Assembly: GCF_000721105.1 (NCBI RefSeq)
Contig: NZ_JOEV01000025.1
Span: forward strand, 248,001-312,000
Length of the DNA: 64,000 nt
From: Streptomyces cellulosae
GTDB taxonomy: Bacteria > Actinomycetota > Actinomycetes > Streptomycetales > Streptomycetaceae
Reading direction: 5' to 3'
Numbering within the stretch: position 1 is the first letter of the stretch; each line of letters starts with the position of its first letter. A model generated the notes under the pieces. It was not told where the DNA came from, did not search any database, and saw nothing but the letters and a program-made list of their open reading frames with translations. The translations under genes were made by a program, and so were the position numbers. This document shows positions 35,972 to 44,207 of this stretch, one piece after another.

Positions 35972-36364
35972 ATGGCCTTGGTGAAAGCGGGCGTCGTCGT
36001 GCTCGACTGTGCCGAGCCGGAGAAGCTCGCGGTGTTCTACAAGGAGCTGCTGGAGGCCGAGCAGACGCACGAGAGTGCCAACCGGGTGGAGATCAGGGGC
36101 GGTGACGGGCTGCGGCTGGCGTTCCGCCGCGACGTGAACGCGACACCGCCGAGCTGGCCCCGTCCGGAGAACGCCCTCCAGGCTCACCTGGACTTCGTGG
36201 TGGAGGACCTGGACGAGGCGGAACGCAAGGTCATCGGACTCGGGGGACGTCCCCTGGAGACAAAGGACGCGACCGGCCCGTACGAGGAACGCGGCTTCGC
36301 CGACCCGGCCGGCCACTCCTTCACCCTCCGCCTCATCCCGTCAACGGCACCGAAACAGGGCTGA
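35972..36364 (+). CDS. VOC family protein (glyoxalase/bleomycin-resistance fold)
   Basis: 130 residues with two beta-alpha-beta-beta-beta modules: KAGVVVLDCAEPEKLAVFYKELLEAE ... LRLAFRRD and LQAHLDFVVEDLDEAERKVIGLGGRP ... FADPAGHSFTLRLI. Positions typical for metal binding (first-strand residue, Glu/His in the second module) are partly replaced, so it may be a non-catalytic or small-molecule-binding member. The ATG at 35972 follows GGAGGA. It is monocistronic, with no hint of a substrate. Confidence 0.85.
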   Translation: MALVKAGVVVLDCAEPEKLAVFYKELLEAEQTHESANRVEIRGGDGLRLAFRRDVNATPPSWPRPENALQAHLDFVVEDLDEAERKVIGLGGRPLETKDATGPYEERGFADPAGHSFTLRLIPSTAPKQG

Positions 36365-36472
36365 GGTCGGGCAGCTGAGCCGCGAGAAGCGGCGCGTGCC
36401 GTCCGCGTCACGCTGGGGGTGAACCGGGCTGAGCGGTGCCGGCGTCAGGGTGAGGGGTGCGTGAACCGGTCC

Positions 36473-36609
36473 GAGCGGCACTCGGCCTGCCCGGGGGAGA
36501 AGCCAGGGTGGAGCGGCGCTCGGCCTGCCCGGGGGAGAAGCCAGGGTGGAGCGGCGCTCGGCCTGCCCGGGGGAGAAGCCAGGGTGGAGCGGCGCTCGGC
36601 CTGCCCGAC
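36473..36609. repeat. 38-bp tandem repeat, three and a half copies
   Basis: Units of GAGCGGCGCTCGGCCTGCCC plus GGGGGAGAAGCCAGGGTG begin at 36473, 36511, 36549 and, partially, 36587. They are almost identical (one ACT for GCT change in the first). Since 38 is not a multiple of three, the array is unlikely to encode a repeat protein. Confidence 0.85.
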
Positions 36610-37031
36610 TTGGGCCGAGGAGGATGTCCAGGCAGGGCGGGCGGCGCTCAGCATGGTCGACGTCTGGACCGTGCGGGGCCTGAGGGGATCGAGGTTCCAA
36701 CCAGCCGGTACAGCGGGCCCGAGCTGAGCCGGACCCTACGCGAGCGTGGCGGGGCCGCCTGGCACGGCCGACGGGGCCGACCTGCGCGTCGGCCACGGTC
36801 GCCTGCTGGAGGCCCAACCCGCAGGTGCGGGCGCTCCCCGAGCGGCTGACCGGGAGCTGGGCTACCGCGGCATGGAACTGCCTGCACGGCCGGGCACCGC
36901 CCGGCCCGGCGGAAGCGCCCCGCGCCCAGGACTCCCCGCCGCCTGGCCCTGGACAGGGGCGGCGCTCAGCCCGGCTCCAGGGGCGTCGCCCGGTCCGTCC
37001 GGGGTGCCTTCCCCGCATCAGCCGGTCAGAC

Positions 37032-37147
37032 GTCCCCCGGTCCGGGCCACGATCGTCCCCCGGTCCGGGCCATGATCGTCCCCTGGTCCGGGACACGAAT
37101 CCTCAACCCGGTCCGGGCCATGATCGTCCCCCGGTCCGGGACACACC
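37032..37147. repeat. 23-bp degenerate tandem repeat with CCCGGTCCGGG palindromes
   Basis: Units of GTCCCCCGGTCCGGGCCA plus YGATC begin at 37032, 37055 and 37078, then diverged copies at about 37101-37147. Each contains CCCGGTCCGGG or a close variant, so the array presents five evenly spaced palindromes upstream of the DUF4235 3' end. Confidence 0.75.
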
Positions 37148-37195
37148 CCCCGGCGCCTGCCCGGGAAGTCTCGCCCGGACCCGGTAGGGCACCGG

Positions 37196-37492
37196 TCAGT
37201 CGCGGCCGCCCTTCTCATCGGCCGGCCAGACTCCGGTGGAGCGTTCGATTGCTGTGGCGCCTGCGCGGTCCACCGCGCTGCGGACCACGGCGAAGATGGC
37301 GCCCTGGACCGCGGCGGCCAGCAGGATCTCTCCCCAGCCGCGGTCACGGTCCAGGGCGTCGGGCGCGTCGTCCTCGTGCCGGATCGCCTTCCAGGTCTTC
37401 TGGAAGGCCAGTCCCGCCAGCGTTCCGCTCGTCCAGCCCAGCACGAAGCCGAGGGGCTTGTAGGCGAGGGGCAGCTTCTTCTTCTTTGCCAC
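37196..37492 (-). CDS. DUF4235 domain-containing membrane protein
   Basis: 98 residues with a Lys-rich start (MAKKKKLPLAYKPLGFVLGW), one helix around GFVLGWTSGTLAGLAF, a central charged part, and a second helix WGEILLAAAVQGAIFAVVRSAVDR. This is the actinobacterial DUF4235 pattern; function unknown. It lies 14 bp behind the glutathionyl-hydroquinone-reductase-like gene in the same direction, so the two are probably cotranscribed. Confidence 0.85.
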   Translation of the reverse strand: MAKKKKLPLAYKPLGFVLGWTSGTLAGLAFQKTWKAIRHEDDAPDALDRDRGWGEILLAAAVQGAIFAVVRSAVDRAGATAIERSTGVWPADEKGGRD

Positions 37493-37506
37493 GTGAATCT
37501 CCTTGG

Positions 37507-38532
37507 TCAGCGGGTGGGTTGGTGGTGCGCCGGGACCGCCTCGGCCGCCGGCACCGGGCCCGGCGGTGTCCCGTCACCGAACGGCCGGCCGCCCAGTTCC
37601 TCCCGGTGATGGGGCGTCAGCCAGCCGGAGAGGTCCGGGCCGAGGGGCACGATGGCCGTCGGGTTGATGCCGGTGTGCACCTGGTAGTAGTGCCGCTTGA
37701 TGTGGTCGAAGTCGACGGTGTCGCCGAAGCCCGGCGTCTGGTAGAGGTCGCGGACGTACGCCCACAGGACCGGGTTCTCCGAAAGTTTCCACTGGTTGCA
37801 CTTGAAGTGACCGTGGTAGACGGCGTCGAAACGGACCAGTGTGGTGAACAGCCGGATGTCCGCCTCGGTGATCGTGTCACCGACCAGGTAGCGCTGCCGG
37901 GTCAGACGCCGCGTCAGCAGGTCGAGGCGTTGGAAGACGCCCGCGCACGCGGCCTCGTACTCCTCCTGGCCGGTGGCGAAGCCCGCCCGGTAGACGCCGT
38001 TGTTGACGTCCTCGTAGACCTCCGCCATCACCGAGTCGATCTCGTCGCGCAGCGCCCGCGGATACAGGTCCGGCGCGCCTTCCCGGTGCAGTGCTGTCCA
38101 TTCGGTGGCGAAGTCCAGGGTGATCTGCTGGTAGTCGTTGGTGACCAGCTTCCCGCTCGGCACGTCCACGATCGCCGGCACGCTCACCCCGCCCGGGTAG
38201 TCGCTCTCCCGCCGGTCGTACGACTCGCCAAGGTAGCGGATGCCGAGCACCGGGTCGCGGCCGTCCGGGTCCAGGGTGAAGCGCCAGCTGCGGTCGTCCT
38301 GGATCGGATCGGCGATCGCGAGGGAGAGGGCGTCCTCCAGACCGAGGAGCCGCCGGGAGACCAGCGCCCGGCTCGCCCACGGGCAGGCGCGGCTGACCAC
38401 CAGACGGTAGCGGCCCGCCTCGGCCGGCCAGCCGTCCCTGCCGTCGGCGGTGATCCGGTCCGCGAAGTGGCTCTTGGACCGTTTGAACGCCTTCCTGCCG
38501 TAGCCGCCGTTGCCGTCCTCACCGGCACCCAT
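37507..38532 (-). CDS. glutathione S-transferase family protein (glutathionyl-hydroquinone reductase type)
   Basis: 341 residues of the Xi-class/GHR family: N-terminal FADRITADGRDGWPAEAGRY, the catalytic CPWASRALV (nucleophile Cys), VPAIVDVPSGKLVTNDY (thioredoxin-fold cis-Pro region) and helical-domain blocks NNGVYRAGFA, YLVGDTITEADIRLF, VRFDAVYHGHFKCN. These enzymes reduce glutathionyl- or mycothiol-conjugated quinones; actinomycetes use mycothiol, so that partner is likely. The ATG at 38532 follows AAGGAGG. Probable operon with DUF4235. Confidence 0.88.
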   Translation of the reverse strand: MGAGEDGNGGYGRKAFKRSKSHFADRITADGRDGWPAEAGRYRLVVSRACPWASRALVSRRLLGLEDALSLAIADPIQDDRSWRFTLDPDGRDPVLGIRYLGESYDRRESDYPGGVSVPAIVDVPSGKLVTNDYQQITLDFATEWTALHREGAPDLYPRALRDEIDSVMAEVYEDVNNGVYRAGFATGQEEYEAACAGVFQRLDLLTRRLTRQRYLVGDTITEADIRLFTTLVRFDAVYHGHFKCNQWKLSENPVLWAYVRDLYQTPGFGDTVDFDHIKRHYYQVHTGINPTAIVPLGPDLSGWLTPHHREELGGRPFGDGTPPGPVPAAEAVPAHHQPTR

Positions 38533-38822
38533 GTCTCCTCCTTGCCGTGCCCTGCGGCGCGTCCGCAGCCGTTGCTGCGAGGTACCCCACAGCGTCACTG
38601 CGATGTACCCGCGGCCGTTTCTGCGGTGTACCCGCCGCTGTGCCCTGCGGCGCGCCCGCAACCGTGCCCTGCGGCGCACGCACCGCCGTACGAGCGGTGC
38701 ACCGCCGCCGTGACCGCGGTGCGCCGCCGCCGTGACCGCGGTGCGCCCGCCCTGGTGAACGCGTTCCCCGTTTTCGGCTGACGGCACGGTGTGAGTCGTA
38801 CCGACCGGGGCAGTCGGCGGAG
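38533..38822. repeat. intergenic region with degenerate 22-bp repeats
   Basis: No gene is supported. The stretch consists largely of imperfect copies of GCCGTGACCGCGGTGCGCC and GTGCCCTGCGGCGC. The clearest are two 22-bp copies of CCGCCGCCGTGACCGCGGTG at about 38705-38748. It contains the divergent promoters of the GST-like and CDF genes. Confidence 0.55.
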
Positions 38823-39794
38823 GTGACAGGGACATCCTCAAGTCAGAAGGCCGACCGTAAGACACGCGTCACGGTGCTCGTGGCGCTCGTGGCGAACCTG
38901 GTGATAGCCGTCGCCAAGGCGGCGGGCGGTCTGCTCGCCGCCTCACCCGCACTGCTGTCGGAGGCCGCGCACTCCGTGGCCGACAGCCTCAACGAGGTCT
39001 TCCTCCTGGCCGCGCTGCGCCGCAGCCGCCGCCCCGCGGACCGGCGTCACCCCTTCGGCTACGGCAAGGAGCGGTTCTTCTGGTCGCTGCTGGCGGCCGT
39101 CGGGATCTTCGTGATGGGCGGCTGCTTCTCCTTCTTCCAGGGCGTCGAGGCCCTGCGCAACGGAGCCGAGGAGAAGTTCAGCGGATACGTGGCGGGCCTG
39201 ATCGTGCTGGGCGTCGCCTTCCTCGCGGAGGGAACATCGCTGCTCCGGGCCCTCTACCAGGTGCGCCGGCAGGGCGGGAGCGGTGCGGGTCTGCGCGACC
39301 CGGCGCTGCGCACGATCGTCGCCGAGGACGGCACCGCGGTGCTCGGTGTCACCCTCGCGATGGCCGGCATGGCGCTGCACATGGTCACCGGGGACGTCGT
39401 GTGGGAGGCGTCCGCGTCCCTCGCGATCGGCGCGCTGCTCGTCTACGTCGCCTACCGGCTGGGGCGCGACGCCCGTGACCAGCTGATCGGGGAGGCCGCC
39501 GACCCGGAGTCCAGCAGCCGCATCCGGGCGGTGCTGGAGGCCCAGCCCGAGATCGACAGTGTGGAGGCGCTGTTCACGATGAAGATGGGTCTGGACTCGA
39601 TCATGGTGGCGGCCCGCGTCGACCTGATGCCCGGTCTGGACAGTGAACGCGTCGAGGAGGTCGCCGTACGGATCAAACGGTCGATCGCGAGCACCGTCGC
39701 CGAGACGGACCAGATCTTCCTCGACGTGACCGACCGGCCCGCCGCGGAGGCACGAGAAAGCCCCGCCGCGACGGGGGAGCGCGGCGGGGCCTGA
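38823..39794 (+). CDS. cation diffusion facilitator family transporter
   Basis: 323 residues with six membrane helices. Helix 2 has the metal site SEAAHSVADSLNE (His and Asp), followed by RRHPFGYGKERFFW; helix 5 has EDGTAVLGVTLAM. The C-terminal cytoplasmic ferredoxin-like domain includes SVEALFTMKMGLDSIMVAARVDL. CDF proteins export Zn2+, Fe2+ or Co2+ against protons. The His-rich loop of zinc-specific members is absent. The GTG at 38823 is the first start and overlaps a GGAGG. A strong hairpin overlaps the last codons. Confidence 0.9.
   Translation: MTGTSSSQKADRKTRVTVLVALVANLVIAVAKAAGGLLAASPALLSEAAHSVADSLNEVFLLAALRRSRRPADRRHPFGYGKERFFWSLLAAVGIFVMGGCFSFFQGVEALRNGAEEKFSGYVAGLIVLGVAFLAEGTSLLRALYQVRRQGGSGAGLRDPALRTIVAEDGTAVLGVTLAMAGMALHMVTGDVVWEASASLAIGALLVYVAYRLGRDARDQLIGEAADPESSSRIRAVLEAQPEIDSVEALFTMKMGLDSIMVAARVDLMPGLDSERVEEVAVRIKRSIASTVAETDQIFLDVTDRPAAEARESPAATGERGGA
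39760..39790 (+). terminator. hairpin terminator overlapping the CDF 3' end
   Basis: Perfect 11-bp arms GCCCCGCCGCG/CGCGGCGGGGC with a 9-base loop end two bases before the stop-codon region of the transporter gene, so the terminator is embedded in its last codons. Confidence 0.65.
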
Positions 39795-39872
39795 CCCTCA
39801 GGTGCCCGGGTGACGCGGGTTCATGCGTACCCCGGGCGCGTTGTTTTCGACGGGCTCACTTCCCCTCGGGGG

Positions 39873-40322
39873 TCAGTTCCCTTCGACGGGCTCCAGTACG
39901 AAGAGCGGGATCTCCCGGTCCGTCTTCTTCTGGTAGTCGGCGTACGGCGGGTAGGCCGCGACCGCGCGCTCCCACCACTCGGCCTTCTCCGCCCCGGTGA
40001 CCTCACGGGCCGTCATGTCCCACTTCGCCGGGCCGTCCTGCAGTTCCACCCGCGGTTCGGCCTTGACGTTGTAGTACCAGACCGGGTGCTCGGGCGCCCC
40101 GCCCTTGGAGGCGACCACGGCGTAGCGGCCGTCGTGCTCGACGCGCATCAGCGGCGTCTTGCGGAGCTTGCCGCTCTTGGCGCCCCGGGTCGTCAGCAGG
40201 ATGACGGGCATCCCGGTGTCCATCAGCGTCGTCCCCTTGGTGCCGCCGGAGCTCTCGTACAGCTCCACCTGGTCGCGCACCCACTGCTCAGGGCTGGGTT
40301 CGTACTCGCCCTCGAGAGGCAT
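39873..40322 (-). CDS. deazaflavin (F420)-dependent nitroreductase-family protein
   Basis: 149 residues of the DDN/FDOR-A family: [65 protein letters not shown] and [17 protein letters not shown] C-terminal part. The TRGxKSGxxRxxPLM and SKGGAPxxPxWYxN motifs bind the F420 phosphate and isoalloxazine. Members reduce quinones, nitro compounds or fatty-acid double bonds using F420H2. The ATG at 40322 is well placed, convergent with the CDF gene and divergent from the NTF2-like gene. Confidence 0.88.
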   Translation of the reverse strand: MPLEGEYEPSPEQWVRDQVELYESSGGTKGTTLMDTGMPVILLTTRGAKSGKLRKTPLMRVEHDGRYAVVASKGGAPEHPVWYYNVKAEPRVELQDGPAKWDMTAREVTGAEKAEWWERAVAAYPPYADYQKKTDREIPLFVLEPVEGN

Positions 40323-40485
40323 GGCATCCGTCCCATCGTCATCGACTACGGCTTGCTCACACGCGGTTCAACATCGAACCGTGTGGCATTCATCCTTACC
40401 GAGTTCCCCTACGACACCAAACGGCGCTCCGGCCGTTGCCCCGGCCCGCCATTACCTCGGGGGTCATCGCGCCCGAGGATCAGGT

Positions 40486-40523
40486 ACGGCACTGTCGTGG
40501 GCGAGCCGGCACGACCGTGCCGT
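40486..40523. promoter_or_regulatory. inverted repeat upstream of the NTF2-like gene
   Basis: ACGGCACTGTCGTG (40486-40499) and CACGACCGTGCCGT (40510-40523) form 14-bp arms with one mismatch and a 10-base spacer, 24 bp before the start at 40548. It could be an operator or an RNA hairpin in the leader. Confidence 0.5.
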
Positions 40524-40547
40524 CGGACCGAACGAGAGGGCCACGTC

Positions 40548-40982
40548 ATGACCACGACCGCCGACACGAGGACCCGCGCCGTGGTCCAGGACCTGCTGCT
40601 GAGGATCGGCGAGGGCGAACCGGAGCGGATCGCCGAGCTGTACGCCGAGCGGGCAGACTGGAAGCTGAACTGGCCCGAGGACGAGCACGACAGCACGGCG
40701 ACCCCCTGGATCCGGCACCGCTCCACCCGCGCCGACGCCGCCGCCCACTTCCGGGCGCTGGCCGCCCACCACGTCCCCGGGCAGGCGGCGACCGAGATCG
40801 AGCGGATCCTCGTCGACGGCGCCGACGCCGTGGTGCTGGGCGAGATCAGGCAGACCGCCGCGGCCACCGGACGCCCCTATCGAGCCAGGTTCGCCCTGCA
40901 CCTCACCGTCGAGAACGGGCTGATAGTTCGCCACCACGTCTACGAGGACAGCCTCGCGGTCGCCCGCGCCTTCGCACCGTGA
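40548..40982 (+). CDS. nuclear transport factor 2 (SnoaL/ketosteroid isomerase-like) family protein
   Basis: 144 residues with the cone-shaped NTF2 fold pattern: RAVVQDLLLRIGEGEPERIAELYAERADWKLNWPEDEH, AAAHFRALAAHHVPGQAATEIERILVDGADAVVLGEIRQTA and RFALHLTVENGLIVRHHVYEDSLAVARAF. Many such proteins are isomerases, cyclases or ligand-binding proteins; no catalytic residue set can be named here. The ATG at 40548 follows GAGAGGG. A palindrome lies just upstream. Confidence 0.82.
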   Translation: MTTTADTRTRAVVQDLLLRIGEGEPERIAELYAERADWKLNWPEDEHDSTATPWIRHRSTRADAAAHFRALAAHHVPGQAATEIERILVDGADAVVLGEIRQTAAATGRPYRARFALHLTVENGLIVRHHVYEDSLAVARAFAP

Positions 40983-41046
40983 CCTTCGGACCCTCACCTC
41001 CGGGCTCTCACCTCCGGACCTGCGGGCCCTCACCTCCGGAGGACCC

Positions 41047-41679
41047 TCACGCCGGGGCGACCAGCATCCGCACCGCCAGCACCGTGATCACGCCACTCGA
41101 CACCAGCGCCGTCACCAGCCGCCCCCGCTGCCCGGTCAGCGCCCGCCCCAGCAGGGCGCCGCCCCCGGCGAGCAGCAGTTGCCAGCTCGCGGAGGCGGCG
41201 AAGGCCGCCAGCACGAACACCCCTTGTTCCAGGGGCCGTACGGCCTCCTCGGTGTGCGTACCGAGCACCAGGGCCGCGAAATAGAGCACGGTGACCGGGT
41301 TGAGCAGGGTGATCCCGAGCAGCCCCAGAAAGGCTCGCCCGGGGCCCGGCGCAGGCGTCTCGGGACGGGTCGCGAGCCGGTGGCCGCGGTAGTGGCGCAG
41401 GGCCGTGACCGCGCCCAGGACCGCCAGCGCGAGCAGCACCAGCGCGGAGGCCCAGCGCAGCGGACCGAGCACCGGCCGCAGCGCGTCGGCGAGGGCGGCC
41501 CCGCCGAGGGTGGCCACCAGCGCGTACAGCCCGTCGGCGGTGGCGATGCCGAGCGCGGCGCAGGCACCGGTGCGCAGGGAGGTACGGGCGGTGAGGGAGA
41601 CCAGATAGGTGCCTACCGCACCGACGGGTACGGCGATGCCGTACCCCGCGAGCAGGCCCGCGACGAGGGCGGGGGTCAT
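41047..41679 (-). CDS. LysE family transporter
   Basis: 210 residues with six helices and the LysE/RhtB pattern: LVAGLLAGYGIAVPVGAVGTYLV, TGACAALGIATADGLYALVATL, LGLLGITLLNPVTVLYFAALVLG and a terminal VTALVSSGVITVLAVRML. The NP motif in helix 4 is conserved. Family members export basic or hydrophobic amino acids or small metabolites. The ATG at 41679 gives the usual short N-terminus; a GTG at 41703 is possible. The gene is divergent from the P450 at 42012. Confidence 0.85.
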   Translation of the reverse strand: MTPALVAGLLAGYGIAVPVGAVGTYLVSLTARTSLRTGACAALGIATADGLYALVATLGGAALADALRPVLGPLRWASALVLLALAVLGAVTALRHYRGHRLATRPETPAPGPGRAFLGLLGITLLNPVTVLYFAALVLGTHTEEAVRPLEQGVFVLAAFAASASWQLLLAGGGALLGRALTGQRGRLVTALVSSGVITVLAVRMLVAPA

Positions 41680-42011
41680 GAGCGCGCAAGCGTGGAACTC
41701 CACGGTCGGCCGGTCTGCTGCTGGAGGCGCACCGGGCAGCAGGTGGCGGCGGTCAGCGGCGGGAAGGCGACAGTCGTGGACATGGCCAGATCCTGGGGGT
41801 ACGGGCCGCGCGGCGGCAACCCGTTTTCCGAGGTGCCCTCGCGGTGTCGCCGCGCCCGGTGAACCGCTCCCTCCGATTTCCGCTCGCGAAGGGAACGTCC
41901 CCGGCCAGATCGCCTCGTACCACCGATTGGCCGAACTTGTCGTCGCCCTATGGATGCCCAGGGCATCTAATGAAGATCTCCACGACGTCCGCCCCCGTCT
42001 GAGAGGTCTCC
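41680..42011. other. 332-bp divergent intergenic region
   Basis: Holds the promoters of the LysE-like gene and of the P450-ferredoxin operon. A minus-strand frame of about 35 codons (starting MSTTVAFPPLTAATCCPV, near 41781) could be a leader peptide, but nothing supports it beyond an ATG. The half nearest the P450 is less GC-rich than its surroundings. Confidence 0.4.
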
Positions 42012-43211
42012 ATGCCGGAAACGGAGCCCGTCGCCTTCCCGCAGGACCGCACCTGCCCCTACCACCCGCCCACCGCCTACGACACGCTGCGCGCCGCCCG
42101 GCCGCTGACCCGGATCGCCCTTTTCGACGGCCGCCCGGCCTGGCTGGTCAGCGGACACGCCACCGCCCGCGCCCTGCTGGCCGACCGACGCCTGTCCACC
42201 GACCGCACCCGCCCCGACTTCCCCGCCCCCACCGCGCGCTTCGCCGCGGCCAGGAACCGGAGGACCGCGCTGCTCGGCGTCGACGACCCGGAGCACCAGA
42301 CCCAACGGCGGATGATGATCCCCGCCTTCACCCTCAAGCGCGCCACCGAACTGCGACCGCGTATTCAGCAGGTCGTGGACGAACACCTGGACGCGATGAT
42401 CGCGCAGGGACCGCCCGCCGATCTGGTGAGCGCCTTCGCGTTGCCGGTGCCCTCGACGGTGATCTGCGCGCTGCTCGGAGTCCCGTACGCCGACCACGAC
42501 TTCTTCGAGGGCCAGTCCCGCCGTCTGCTGCGCGGACCGACGGCCGCGGACACCATCGACGCCCGTGACCAATTGGAGTCGTACTTCGGGGAGTTGATCG
42601 ACCGCAAACAGAAGCAGTCCGAGTCCGGGGAGGGCGTCCTGGACGAACTCGTCCACCAGCGGCTGCGCGACGGCGAACTGGACCGGCAGGAGGTGATCTC
42701 CCTGGCGGTCATCCTGCTGGTCGCGGGACACGAGACCACCGCCAACATGATCTCGCTGGGAACCTACACGCTCCTGCAACATCCCGACCGGCTGGCCGAG
42801 TTGCGCGCCGACCCCGCTCTGCTGCCCACCGCGGTCGAGGAACTCATGCGGATGCTGTCGATCGCCGACGGTCTGCTGAGGCTGGCCACCGAGGACATCG
42901 AGGTGGCGGGGACGACGATCCGCAAGGGCGACGGCGTGGTCTTCGCGACCTCGGTCATCAACCGTGACGAGGACGTCTACGCGGACCCCGACACCCTGGA
43001 CTGGCACCGGCCGGCCCGCCACCATGTCGGGTTCGGTTTCGGCATCCACCAGTGCCTGGGCCAGAACCTGGCCCGCGCCGAACTGGAGATCGCCCTGAAG
43101 ACGCTCGTCGACCGGCTGCCCACGCTCCGCCTCGCCGCTCCCGCGGACGAGATCCCCTTCAAGCCCGGCGACACCATCCAGGGGATGCTGGAACTCCCCG
43201 TGACCTGGTAA
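42012..43211 (+). CDS. cytochrome P450, CYP105-like
   Basis: 399 residues with all P450 hallmarks: I-helix AGHETT (238-243), K-helix ExxR (Glu277-Arg280 in EELMR), PERF-region WHRPARHHVGFGFG and heme loop FGFGIHQCLG with Cys348. The N-terminal CPYHPPTAYDTLR and the DDPEHQTQRRMMIPAFTLKR (C-helix) sequences fit the Streptomyces CYP105 group, versatile hydroxylases of xenobiotics and secondary metabolites. The next gene, 12 bp downstream, is its 3Fe-4S ferredoxin. Start ATG 42012. Confidence 0.93.
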   Translation: MPETEPVAFPQDRTCPYHPPTAYDTLRAARPLTRIALFDGRPAWLVSGHATARALLADRRLSTDRTRPDFPAPTARFAAARNRRTALLGVDDPEHQTQRRMMIPAFTLKRATELRPRIQQVVDEHLDAMIAQGPPADLVSAFALPVPSTVICALLGVPYADHDFFEGQSRRLLRGPTAADTIDARDQLESYFGELIDRKQKQSESGEGVLDELVHQRLRDGELDRQEVISLAVILLVAGHETTANMISLGTYTLLQHPDRLAELRADPALLPTAVEELMRMLSIADGLLRLATEDIEVAGTTIRKGDGVVFATSVINRDEDVYADPDTLDWHRPARHHVGFGFGIHQCLGQNLARAELEIALKTLVDRLPTLRLAAPADEIPFKPGDTIQGMLELPVTW

Positions 43212-43223
43212 GAGGCTCCGGTC

Positions 43224-43424
43224 ATGCACATCGACATCGACAAGGACGTCTGCATCGGCGCGGGCCAGTGCGCCCTGGCCGCTCCCGACGTCTTCACCCA
43301 GGACGACGACGGCCTCAGCACCCTCCTGCCGGGCCGCGAGGACGGCGCCGGAACCCCCATGGTCCGGGAGGCGGCCCGGGCCTGCCCGGTCTCCGCGATC
43401 ACGGTCTCCGAGACGGTGAGCTGA
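43224..43424 (+). CDS. 3Fe-4S ferredoxin, electron donor to the P450
   Basis: 66 residues. Cys10 and Cys16 (CIGAGQC) and Cys54 followed by Pro (ACPVSAI) are the three cluster ligands; the fourth position is Ala/Gly, so the cluster is 3Fe-4S, as in SuaB/SoyB-type Streptomyces ferredoxins. The acidic surface (DVFTQDDDG) suits docking to a P450. It lies 12 bp after the CYP105-like gene and is cotranscribed with it. No ferredoxin reductase is nearby. Confidence 0.93.
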   Translation: MHIDIDKDVCIGAGQCALAAPDVFTQDDDGLSTLLPGREDGAGTPMVREAARACPVSAITVSETVS

Positions 43425-43480
43425 CGTCCGACAGGGCGCCCCGGCCGCGCGCGACGCCGACGCCACTCGCGGCCGACCTG

Positions 43481-43671
43481 CCGACGGGTCACCTGCCCGA
43501 TCTGCCGATGAGTCACCTGCCTGATCAGCCGCCCAGCCATCTGTCCCGCCGGCCGACGGGTCACCTGCCCGATCAGCCGATGAGTCACCTACCTGACCAG
43601 CCGCCGAGCCACCTACCCCAAAAGCCGCCGAGCCACCTACCCCACCAGCGTCCAGCCACCCGCCCGATCAG
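43481..43671. repeat. eight tandem 24-bp repeats
   Basis: Units of CCGAYGGGTCACCTGCCCGATCAG type begin every 24 bp from 43481 to 43649, the last one base short. Because 24 is a multiple of three, one plus-strand frame reads an octapeptide repeat of the kind PxSHLPDQ and one minus-strand frame reads RQIGQVTR-like repeats. No credible start, binding site or flanking domain marks a gene. The array sits between the ferredoxin and the broken tetR. Confidence 0.8.
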
Positions 43672-43681
43672 CCGACCGGCC

Positions 43682-44175
43682 TCAGCAAGAAGCCAGCAAC
43701 AGCCGCGCCGCCTCCCGCGCCTCGGCGGCCGGCCGCGGGCTTCCGGTGATCCCGGCCGTCACCATGGCGCCCTCGGCGAGCAGGAACAGCGGCGCGGCCA
43801 GCGCGGCGGGCCGACCCGCGCCGGCCACCAGCACGGCGAGGTAGTCGCTGAACGCCCGTTTGTGCGCGCGGACTTGGGCCACAATGGGAGCGGACGTCGC
43901 GCCCAGTTCGCCGTACGAGTTGATCCACGCGCACCCGCGGAAGCCCGCCCGCCGAACCATCCCTCCAGCCAGTCGAACACCGCCAGGATCCGTTCCTCGG
44001 GATCCGCCACCCGCTCCACCGACGCGGCGAGCCGGCCGCGCCAGCGCCCGTCCCGCCGCTCCAGACAGGCCTCGACGAGCTGTTCCTTCGCCGGGAAGAG
44101 CTGGTACAGCCGCTTCAGTGAGACCCTGGACGCGCCGCGGATGTCGTCCATGCCGACGGACTGGATACCCTGCCC
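43682..44175 (-). pseudogene. frameshifted TetR family regulator
   Basis: Two frames together make a TetR protein. The first gives the DNA-binding end MDDIRGASRVSLKRLYQLFP followed by AKEQLVEACLERRDG and AVFDWLEGWF. A shift near 43950 then leads to AGFRGCAWINSYGELGATSA and VAQVRAHKRAFSDYLAVL, ending LLAEGAMVTAGITGSP and a normal stop. The N-terminal helix before MDDIRG also looks truncated. It is divergent from the DUF1348 gene, which an intact regulator of this type would normally repress, so that gene may now be derepressed. A sequencing error at the shift cannot be excluded. Confidence 0.78.
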
Positions 44176-44207
44176 GTTCTCCCTCGTCGTGAGCCGCGGA
44201 GGATGCC

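Larger units (their letters stand above)
36365..37195. other. 831-bp region without supported genes, rich in tandem repeats
   Basis: Long open frames exist on both strands but are made of repeats and show no family motifs. The region holds the 38-bp array at 36473-36609 and the 23-bp array at 37032-37147. The ~400 bp between them is plain high-GC sequence in which I see nothing definite. Confidence 0.5.

Noticed and set aside
36419..37187. Several 70-130 residue ORFs in the repeat region
   Set aside because: They consist mainly of translated 38-bp or 23-bp repeats and have no family similarity or binding sites.
41676..41966. Small minus-strand ORF before the CYP105 operon with a Cys-Cys motif
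   Set aside because: Only an ATG and ~35 plausible codons; no ribosome binding site and no recognised family, so not called as a gene.
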